DNA of 8,777 nucleotides, taken from positions 1 to 8,777 of the forward strand of contig PBJS01000013.1 in assembly GCA_002721165.1 (NCBI GenBank), given 5' to 3'. The DNA comes from Legionellales bacterium. GTDB taxonomy: Bacteria; Pseudomonadota; Gammaproteobacteria; Eutrophobiales; Eutrophobiaceae. Below the pieces are notes generated by a model. That model had not been told where the DNA came from. It was given only the letters and a program-made list of their open reading frames with translations, and did no database searches. The position numbers were made by a program, and so were the translations under genes. Positions 1 through 5,270 of the stretch are shown in pieces; within the stretch, counting starts at the first letter, position 1, and every line of letters begins with the position of its first letter.

Positions 1-36
1 AAGAAACGAACATTTGTTGATGTGGTTGTGGGTTAG
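1..36 (+). CDS. rpmA: 50S ribosomal protein L27, C-terminal end only (partial)
   Basis: Reading in frame from base 1 gives the eleven residues KKRTFVDVVVG followed by TAG at 34-36. The basic pair, aromatic residue and short hydrophobic strand resemble the last beta strand of L27, which in other proteobacteria ends in forms such as NRKFISIEAE. L27 is a small protein of the large subunit whose N-terminus reaches toward the peptidyl-transferase centre; that part lies outside the window. Context supports the call: rpmA usually sits directly before obg in proteobacteria, and a strong terminator begins 20 bases after this stop. Only eleven residues are visible, so the identification leans on position as much as on sequence. 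Confidence 0.6.
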   Translation, partial: KKRTFVDVVVG

Positions 37-55
37 GTATCTCGAAAGCATATGT

Positions 56-85
56 AAAAAAACCCCGCCAATAGCGGGGTTTTTT
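56..85 (+). terminator. Rho-independent terminator after rpmA, probably working in both directions
   Basis: A perfect inverted repeat pairs CCCCGC (63-68) with GCGGGG (74-79) around the five-base loop CAATA. An A run (56-62) precedes it and a T run (80-85) follows, so the stem can extend by A-T pairs and each strand carries a U-tract after the hairpin. It ends transcription of the ribosomal protein operon and separates it from obg, which must then rely on readthrough or on its own promoter. Confidence 0.93.
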
Positions 86-135
86 GTTTTTACTAGAGTA
101 ATTTTTTTTATCTAATTAATTAGGGTTATTTTTTT

Positions 136-1148
136 ATGAAGTTTGTTGATCAAGCGACAATAAGGGTTGAGGCTGGAAAAGGCGGTGATGGCTGTCTGAG
201 TTTTCGTCGTGAGAAATTTATTGCAAAAGGAGGTCCAGACGGTGGTGATGGTGGTGATGGTGGAAGCATATTTTTACTTGTTGATGAGGGATTAAATACA
301 CTTGTTGATTTTCGTCATAAACGTTTATTTCGAGCAAAAAATGGCCAAACAGGAATGGGGCGCGATCGTTTTGGTAAAAAAGCAGATGATTTATATATAA
401 AAGTACCTGTTGGGACACTTGTTTATGACGAAGATACAGACGAATTAATTGGTGATTTATTATCCAAAAATGAAAAACTTTTGGTAGCTCGCGGTGGTTT
501 GCATGGATCGGGAAATGCTAGATTTAAAAGCAGTATTAATCGGAGTCCGAGAAAAATAACTAAAGGAAATCTGGAGAAGTTCGAAATCTAAAATTAGAAC
601 TCCAGGTATTGGCCGACGTAGGTTTGCTTGGTATGCCAAATACAGGTAAATCCAGTTTTTTAAGGGCTGTTTCAGAGGCTACGCCTAAAATTGGGGATTA
701 TCCTTTTACAACAATTTATCCAAATCTTGGTGTCGTAAAGGTAGCCAATGAGGATAGTTTTGTGATTGCTGATATTCCTGGTCTAATCGAAGGAGCTGCA
801 AATGGTGTAGGTCTAGGCACTGAATTTTTAAAACATTTAGGTAGAACGAACCTATTATTACATCTTGTTGATATATGTCAGGATAAAGAAGACGTGTACG
901 AAGACATAAAAAAAATAGAAGTAGAATTAACACGGTATAATAAGGACCTTTCATGCAAGGAGAGGTGGTTATTATTAAACAAATCTGACTTACTACCAAA
1001 TGAACTTATTGAGGAATTGAAGTTATATTTACTTAGTAAATTAGAGGATAGAATAAAGATTTTTACAATATCAGCTTTAACTGGATCAGGGTGTCAGGAA
1101 TTAATTTATCAAACATATAATTGGATATTAGAGCAGAAAAAGAAGTGA
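136..1148 (+). pseudogene. obgE: Obg/CgtA ribosome-assembly GTPase, interrupted by a -1 frameshift
   Basis: Obg binds the 50S subunit and acts in its maturation and in stress signalling; it is essential in most bacteria. Residues 1-145 (136-570) are the Obg fold with its glycine-rich loops (GGPDGGDGGDGG, residues 32-43) and RFKSSINR. This frame ends at TAA 589-591. The rest of the protein continues in another frame: GEVRNLKLELQVLADVG, then G1 GMPNTGKSS (166-174), G2 YPFTT, G3 DIPGLIEGA, G4 NKSD and G5 SAL, stopping at TGA 1146-1148. Restoring one base gives 337 residues that align without a gap to E. coli ObgE up to the G1 loop, which falls at residue 166 in both. The acidic C-terminal tail of E. 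coli ObgE is absent, as in many relatives. The ATG at 136 is preceded by a weak AGGG (122-125). The downstream half has no credible start of its own: TTG 609 lacks a properly spaced Shine-Dalgarno, and ATG 633 lies inside G1. Confidence 0.93.
564..588 (+). other. Window in which the obg reading frame is lost (one base missing)
   Basis: The upstream frame reads T-K-G-N (559-570) and then diverges to a stop at 589-591. The downstream frame is closed upstream by TAA at 561-563 and reads G-E-V-R-N from 573. The family pattern is T-x-G-x-x-G-[DE]-x-R, so exactly one residue, encoded by NCT, is missing a base at about 570-572. AATTCTGGA (N-S-G) or AAAATCTGG (K-S-G) would each restore it. No X-XXY-YYZ slippery heptamer is in the correct phase, and no run is longer than three bases between 564 and 588. 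Confidence 0.9.
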
Positions 1149-2269
1149 ATACAGAAAGAGAGAAAATTATAAAAACTCAACGTTGGGTGATTAAAATCGG
1201 TAGCGCTTTGATTACAGATAACGGCTGTGGATTAAAACACAATATACTTGATAGTTGGGTTAACCAAATTTCAATACTTAGTGATCGTGGGATTGAAATT
1301 GTCATTGTGTCCTCAGGGGCTGTTGCCGAAGGTTTAACAAGATTAGGGTGGAAGAATAGGCCGAATGTTGTATATAAGTTACAGGCCGCCGCTGCAGTTG
1401 GTCAAATGGGATTAATTCAGGCGTATGAAGTTTGTTTTCAAAAGTACAATAAACATACTGCACAAGTATTATTAACTCACGATGATATTGCTAATAGGAC
1501 TCGCTATCTCAATGCGCGAACAAGTCTAAATACTTTACTCGAGCTTGGTGTTATCCCGAGTGTGAATGAAAATGATACTGTAGCGACTGATGAAATTCGA
1601 TTTGGAGATAATGATACTCTAGCTGGTTTGGTAGCAAATTTAATTGATGCAGAATTACTTATATTATTAACTGATCAGGATGGACTATATACATCCGATC
1701 CCCGTGAAAATGAATCTGCAAAATTAATTGAGCAAGCTGAGGCTGATGATAAAAAATTAATGGACTATGCTGGTGATAGTAGTAGTCATGGTCGTGGCGG
1801 TATGCGTACAAAATTAAAAGCTGCTTCAATAGCTGCTAGATCTAATACCGAAACTATAATCGCTTCGGGTAATAATAAATCAACTTTATTGGAAATCGCA
1901 GATGGTAATTCGGTAGGTACTTTATTAACAACACCAAAAAAAACATTAAGTTCTAGAAAACAATGGTTAGCAAATCAATCTCATCTAAAGGGAACTTTTA
2001 CTCTTGATTGTGGTGCGGTAGATGCTTTAAAAAAAAATGGAAAAAGTTTATTACCTATAGGAGTAAAATCTATTGTTGGTGAATTTAAACGCGGCGAAAT
2101 AGTTTTATGTATAGATCAAAATGGAAAGGAAGTGGCAAGGGGTTTATCTAATTATGATTCAACAGAGGCTAGATTAATTATTGGTAAATCTAGTAAAGAT
2201 ATTCAAGGCCTGCTCGATTACGTTGAAGAAGATGAAATCATTCATAGAGATAATATGATTTTACTTTAA
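1145..2269 (+). CDS. proB: Glutamate 5-kinase with C-terminal PUA domain
   Basis: This cytoplasmic enzyme phosphorylates L-glutamate with ATP to gamma-glutamyl phosphate, the first committed step of proline synthesis, and is normally inhibited by proline. The amino-acid kinase domain covers about residues 10-255: phosphate loop WVIKIGSALIT with Lys17, SSGA (56-59), NENDTVATDEI (from 141), FGDNDTLAG, LLTDQDGLY, and GGMRTK (218-223). A PUA domain follows (about 283 to the end, with LLPIGVKSI and FKRGE). The GTG at 1145 is chosen because it gives 374 residues, close to the family length, and forms a GTGA overlap with the obg stop, typical of translational coupling. A TTG at 1121 in the same frame would add eight residues but lies deep inside obg. 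No frameshift or missing motif is seen. proA is not next to it. Confidence 0.96.
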   Translation: MNTEREKIIKTQRWVIKIGSALITDNGCGLKHNILDSWVNQISILSDRGIEIVIVSSGAVAEGLTRLGWKNRPNVVYKLQAAAAVGQMGLIQAYEVCFQKYNKHTAQVLLTHDDIANRTRYLNARTSLNTLLELGVIPSVNENDTVATDEIRFGDNDTLAGLVANLIDAELLILLTDQDGLYTSDPRENESAKLIEQAEADDKKLMDYAGDSSSHGRGGMRTKLKAASIAARSNTETIIASGNNKSTLLEIADGNSVGTLLTTPKKTLSSRKQWLANQSHLKGTFTLDCGAVDALKKNGKSLLPIGVKSIVGEFKRGEIVLCIDQNGKEVARGLSNYDSTEARLIIGKSSKDIQGLLDYVEEDEIIHRDNMILL

Positions 2270-2311
2270 AAAACCATATTAGTTATTTATAAACCACTTT
2301 CTAAATATGGG
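2268..2311 (-). terminator. Probable terminator of rpsT (AT-rich stem)
   Basis: On the minus strand, four bases after the rpsT stop, CCATATT-T-AG (2310-2301) can pair with CTAATATGG (2282-2274), giving seven base pairs, one bulged T and two more pairs. Six T follow (2273-2268), overlapping the proB stop codon. The stem has few G-C pairs and an 18-base loop, so it is weaker than the one at 56-85. There is no T-tract on the plus-strand side, so it should not stop proB transcription efficiently. Confidence 0.5.
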
Positions 2312-2314
2312 AGC

Positions 2315-2575
2315 TTAAAGCGATTTTACATGATTATTTAAACGAGATTTATGTCTGGCCGCTTTATTTTTATGAATGATTCCTTTTGAAACCATCGAAT
2401 CAATAACAGGGATTGCTGCTTCGAAAGCATCCTTTGCAGCTTTTTTATCTTTTGCTTCTATAGCACTAGTAACTCTTTTAATGTGTGTACGCAACATGGA
2501 ACGTTGACTCGCATTGTGTAGGCGTAGTTTCACAGATTGACGCGCCCGCTTTTTTGCTGATGCAATATTTGCCAC
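2315..2575 (-). CDS. rpsT: 30S ribosomal protein S20
   Basis: S20 binds 16S rRNA early in small-subunit assembly. The 86-residue product is close to the E. coli length (87) and has the typical basic N-terminus MANIASAKKRARQS, the central RSMLRTHIKRV helix, an alanine/lysine-rich helix (EAKDKKAAKDAFEAA) and the signature GIIHKNKAARHKSRL near the end. The start is GTG (2575-2573 on the minus strand), set by a good AGGAG (2587-2583) seven bases away. The gene stands alone on its strand, convergent with proB and divergent from murJ, which is a common arrangement beside murJ in proteobacteria. In E. coli rpsT also begins with a non-AUG codon (UUG) that matters for autogenous control by S20; a similar role for GTG here is inferred. 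Confidence 0.97.
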   Translation of the reverse strand: MANIASAKKRARQSVKLRLHNASQRSMLRTHIKRVTSAIEAKDKKAAKDAFEAAIPVIDSMVSKGIIHKNKAARHKSRLNNHVKSL

Positions 2576-2582
2576 TTTTTTG

Positions 2583-2587
2583 CTCCT
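2583..2587 (-). promoter_or_regulatory. Shine-Dalgarno of rpsT
   Basis: CTCCT on the plus strand reads AGGAG on the minus strand, within TTAGGAGC, with seven bases (2582-2576) before the GTG start. It is the reason for choosing that GTG. Confidence 0.85.
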
Positions 2588-2606
2588 AATCTTTTAAAGG
2601 CGCGAC

Positions 2607-2635
2607 ATCATGCTGATATTAAGACAATTTGTCAA
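2607..2635 (-). promoter_or_regulatory. Sigma-70 type promoter of rpsT
   Basis: On the minus strand a perfect -35 box TTGACA (2635-2630) is followed after exactly 17 bases by CATGAT (2612-2607), which matches four of six positions of TATAAT. Transcription would begin near 2600, leaving a leader of about 25 bases that contains the AGGAG. A consensus -35 box with ideal spacing fits a highly expressed ribosomal protein gene. Confidence 0.75.
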
Positions 2636-2662
2636 TCCTTTAGTAATGGTGTGTTATGCTAT

Positions 2663-2692
2663 TTGCTTTTAATTTATTAGGTAAATTATATA
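2663..2692 (+). promoter_or_regulatory. Possible promoter of murJ and the downstream cluster
   Basis: TTGCTT (2663-2668) and TATATA (2687-2692) are 18 bases apart in the divergent gap between rpsT and murJ. Some promoter is needed here, because murJ is the first plus-strand gene after the minus-strand rpsT. The region is AT-rich, so chance matches are likely and the exact boxes are uncertain. The implied leader is about 45 bases. Confidence 0.4.
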
Positions 2693-2743
2693 AAGAGGTG
2701 TTCAATATCTATTGGTTTATGTGTATTTTTAAAGGTAATAGAA

Positions 2744-4297
2744 GTGAGTTTTAAATTATTGAAATCAACACTAGTCATTAGTGTTATGACATCAATTTCT
2801 CGTATTTTCGGGCTTATTCGAGATATTGTGATAGGTGCTTTTTTCGGCCCAGGTCTTGGCGTCGATGTATTTATAGTTTCTTTTAGAATTCCAAATTTTT
2901 TACGTCGATTATTTGCAGAAGGCGGATTTTCGCAAGCTTTTGTACCCGTACTCTCAGAATATAAGGAACAGCGTAATGATGAGGATGTACAAAAACTAAT
3001 AGATCAGACCTCTGCTACATTAGGACTAATTTTATTTTTTATTACGATAATTGGAGTGTTAATAAGTCCTATTCTTATAATGATCTTTGCGCCTGGTTTC
3101 TTAAATGATGCGAGCAAAAGTAATTTGGCCAGTGATTTACTCAGAATAACTTTTCCATATATATTTTTTATATCACTCACAGCATTTGCTGGGAGCATAC
3201 TCAATACATATAAAAATTTTGCAATACCTGCTTTTACACCAGTTTTATTAAATATATCTTTAATTGTTTGCGCAATATGGTTAGCTCCTTTATTAGAAAC
3301 CCCAATTAAGGCATTAGCTTGGGCTGTACTTATTGCTGGTTTAGTGCAATTATTTTTTCAAGCTCCTTTTCTGTTAAAAATAAATAAATTTCCTAAACCA
3401 TCACTAAATCGTGATAAAGATGGAGTAAACCGTATCTTGAAGTTAATGGTTCCGATATTGTTTGCTGTATCCATTGTACAAATAAACCTACTGGTAGATA
3501 CGTTAATTGCTTCATTTCTAGCCACAGGGAGTATTTCATGGTTATATTTTTCTGATCGTCTTGTTGAGTTTCCACTGGGCGTCTTCGGTATAGCTTTGGC
3601 TACAGCTGTACTTCCTAATTTATCAGAGAAACATGCTCAAGGATCATTAGAAAAATTTTCAAATACATTAGATTGGTCAATGCGGTGTGTTTGTTTAATT
3701 ACCTTACCAGCGGCGTTAGGATTGGCCCTGTTAGCAAGCCCCTTATTAATAACTTTGTTCCAGTACAAGGCATTTTCTCAATATGATGTATTTATGACGA
3801 GTTATAGCTTGATGGCTTATGCAATTGGATTACCTGCATTTGTATTTATCAAGGTCTTATCTGCGGGTTTCTTTTCTCGGCAAGATACAAAAACACCTGT
3901 TAAAATCGGTATAATTGCAGTAGCTACTAACTTTGTATTAAACATTATATTAGTTTTGTTATTTAATCGTATTAATTTAGGCCATGTTGGCTTGGCTTTA
4001 GCAACTTCTTTATCCGCATATCTTCAGGCATTTTTATTATTTTCGAAATTGAAAAAAATACAGGTTTATCAACCAAGAAAAAAATGGCTAGGGTTCTTCA
4101 TGAAGATTATACTTGCGCTGCTTGTAATGGGTATAGTTATTATTTTTGGTGTTACTGATGCCTCGGTTTGGTTTGATTGGGGTGTTTTTAGAAGAACATC
4201 AAATCTAATATTATGGGTTTTATTGAGCATGTTAAGTTACTTTACTCTTCTTTGGTTGGTTGGATTACGTTTGAGTAGTTTTAGATCTACAGAATGA
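2744..4297 (+). CDS. murJ: Lipid II flippase MurJ (MviN)
   Basis: MurJ moves the peptidoglycan precursor lipid II across the inner membrane; it belongs to the MOP superfamily and normally has 14 membrane helices. The 517-residue product (E. coli 511) is a chain of hydrophobic segments with the conserved N-terminal block SRIFGLIRDIVIG, DVFIVSFRIPNFLRRLFAEG and FSQAFVP. Arginines 20 and 26, the RR pair at 54-55 and Arg272 (in SDRLVEFPLG) match functionally important residues of E. coli MurJ when the two-residue longer N-terminus is allowed for. The start is GTG, with AAAGG (2731-2735) about eight bases upstream; the product begins MSFKLLKS, as usual for the family. It is the first gene of the plus-strand run and ends 31 bases before ribF. 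The C-terminal membrane region is less conserved but intact. Confidence 0.97.
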   Translation: MSFKLLKSTLVISVMTSISRIFGLIRDIVIGAFFGPGLGVDVFIVSFRIPNFLRRLFAEGGFSQAFVPVLSEYKEQRNDEDVQKLIDQTSATLGLILFFITIIGVLISPILIMIFAPGFLNDASKSNLASDLLRITFPYIFFISLTAFAGSILNTYKNFAIPAFTPVLLNISLIVCAIWLAPLLETPIKALAWAVLIAGLVQLFFQAPFLLKINKFPKPSLNRDKDGVNRILKLMVPILFAVSIVQINLLVDTLIASFLATGSISWLYFSDRLVEFPLGVFGIALATAVLPNLSEKHAQGSLEKFSNTLDWSMRCVCLITLPAALGLALLASPLLITLFQYKAFSQYDVFMTSYSLMAYAIGLPAFVFIKVLSAGFFSRQDTKTPVKIGIIAVATNFVLNIILVLLFNRINLGHVGLALATSLSAYLQAFLLFSKLKKIQVYQPRKKWLGFFMKIILALLVMGIVIIFGVTDASVWFDWGVFRRTSNLILWVLLSMLSYFTLLWLVGLRLSSFRSTE

Positions 4298-4300
4298 TAT

Positions 4301-4306
4301 TATAAT
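4301..4306 (+). promoter_or_regulatory. Consensus -10 hexamer before ribF (weak candidate)
   Basis: A perfect TATAAT lies just after the murJ stop. No fitting -35 box is seen: TTGAGT at 4271-4276 is 24 bases away, and there is no TGn extension. If used, transcription would begin about 15 bases before the ribF ATG. Such hexamers occur often by chance in AT-rich DNA. Confidence 0.2.
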
Positions 4307-4328
4307 TTACTATTTTTATTACTCACTG

Positions 4329-5267
4329 ATGGAATTTATTTACGGATTAAATAATTTACGAAGACAACGTAAGAATTGTGCCGCAACAATCGGAAATTTT
4401 GATGGTATTCATTTAGGTCATCAGCTTATTTTAGAGCAGCTAAAGCAAACCGCAGAACGTTATAATTTAATTTCAAGTGTATTAATTTTTGAGCCACAAC
4501 CAATGGAATATTTTAATCTTGATGCAGCTCCGTCTCGATTAACTCGTTTACGTGAAAAGCTGCAACAATTTTCATATTATAATATTGATCGTGTTGTATG
4601 TCTGAAATTTAATCAAAGCCTAGCTAATTTATCACCTTTAGAATTTGTTGATAATATTTTACTGCAAGGCTTAGCTGCCAAAAAAATAGTAGTAGGAGAC
4701 GATTTTCGTTTTGCTAGAAACCGTGAAGGGAACTACCGCTACTTACTGGAAATCTCTAAAGAGAAGAATTTTGATGTATATACGACAGACTCTCATGTAG
4801 TTGATGGTATACGTGTTAGCAGCACACTAATTCGTAATTCACTCGCAAAAGGCGAAATAACAAAAGCAAATCACTACTTAGGCAGACCTTATACTATTAG
4901 TGGAAGAGTTGTTCATGGAGATAGCCGAGGAAAAAAGCTCGGGTTTCCCACTATTAATATAGAATTACACAGAAATTTTCCAGCAGTTAGTGGTATTTTT
5001 GCTGGTTATGTATGTGGTGTTGGTGACAAAAAACTTGGTGCAGTGGTTTATATTGGTTCAAGACCCGTCTATAAAGGTAAAAGAGTTATTTTGGAAGCGC
5101 ATATTCTTGAGTTTGATAGAGAGCTGTATGGACGTTATATTCAGGTCGAATTAGTTAGTAAATTGCGTAATGATGGGCATATTACTAGCGAGAAAGAATT
5201 GATTGAACAGATTAAGAAGGATATTAAAGAAACACAGAGATATTTAAAAAATATAGGCAACGAGTAA
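4329..5267 (+). CDS. ribF: Bifunctional riboflavin kinase / FAD synthetase
   Basis: RibF phosphorylates riboflavin to FMN and then adenylylates FMN to FAD in the cytoplasm. The 312 residues match the usual length (E. coli 313). The N-terminal nucleotidyltransferase domain has GNFDG (22-26), the HLGH motif (28-31), FEPQPMEYF, RLTRLREKL, VVGDDFRF and RVSSTLIR (162-169). The C-terminal flavokinase domain begins at about residue 183 with GRPYTISGRVVHGDSRG and has GFPTINIEL (from 205), then LYGRYIQVELVSKLRN near the end. The ATG at 4329 gives the family N-terminus but has no recognisable Shine-Dalgarno in the AT-rich gap before it. The stop is three bases ahead of ileS, so the two are surely co-transcribed. 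Confidence 0.97.
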   Translation: MEFIYGLNNLRRQRKNCAATIGNFDGIHLGHQLILEQLKQTAERYNLISSVLIFEPQPMEYFNLDAAPSRLTRLREKLQQFSYYNIDRVVCLKFNQSLANLSPLEFVDNILLQGLAAKKIVVGDDFRFARNREGNYRYLLEISKEKNFDVYTTDSHVVDGIRVSSTLIRNSLAKGEITKANHYLGRPYTISGRVVHGDSRGKKLGFPTINIELHRNFPAVSGIFAGYVCGVGDKKLGAVVYIGSRPVYKGKRVILEAHILEFDRELYGRYIQVELVSKLRNDGHITSEKELIEQIKKDIKETQRYLKNIGNE

Positions 5268-5270
5268 TTA

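Noticed and set aside
86..135. Promoter for obg in the AT-rich gap after the terminator
   Set aside because: TATCTA and similar -10-like words exist, but none has a -35 box at 16-18 bases. A promoter may be present but cannot be located from the sequence.
228..263. Short GGTGATGGT-type tandem repeat
   Set aside because: It encodes the conserved GGPDGGDGGDGG loop found in all Obg proteins, so it is explained by protein conservation.
218..418. Minus-strand open frame encoding a run of seven histidines
   Set aside because: It is the reverse of the GGTGATGGTGGTGATGG repeat that encodes the glycine/aspartate loop of Obg. It has no start signal or family resemblance.
564..588. Programmed -1 ribosomal frameshift or polymerase slippage signal in obg
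   Set aside because: The only possible phase gives the heptamer A-GGA-AAT, which does not allow re-pairing. The longest homopolymer is three bases, and programmed shifting is not known for obg.
609..1148. A separate GTPase gene starting at TTG 609
   Set aside because: The conserved Obg sequence continues upstream in the same frame to 573, so TTG 609 is an internal leucine codon. It has no properly spaced ribosome binding site.
2692..2754. Leader peptide before murJ (AAAGAGGTG followed by small frames from TTG 2713 or ATG 2719)
   Set aside because: The spacing from the GAGG to ATG 2719 is too long, the frames code for only 6 and 11 residues, and neither contains a telling run of one amino acid.
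3004..3575. Minus-strand open frames of 60-66 codons within murJ
   Set aside because: They are shadows of a highly conserved membrane protein gene, with no start signals or recognisable product.
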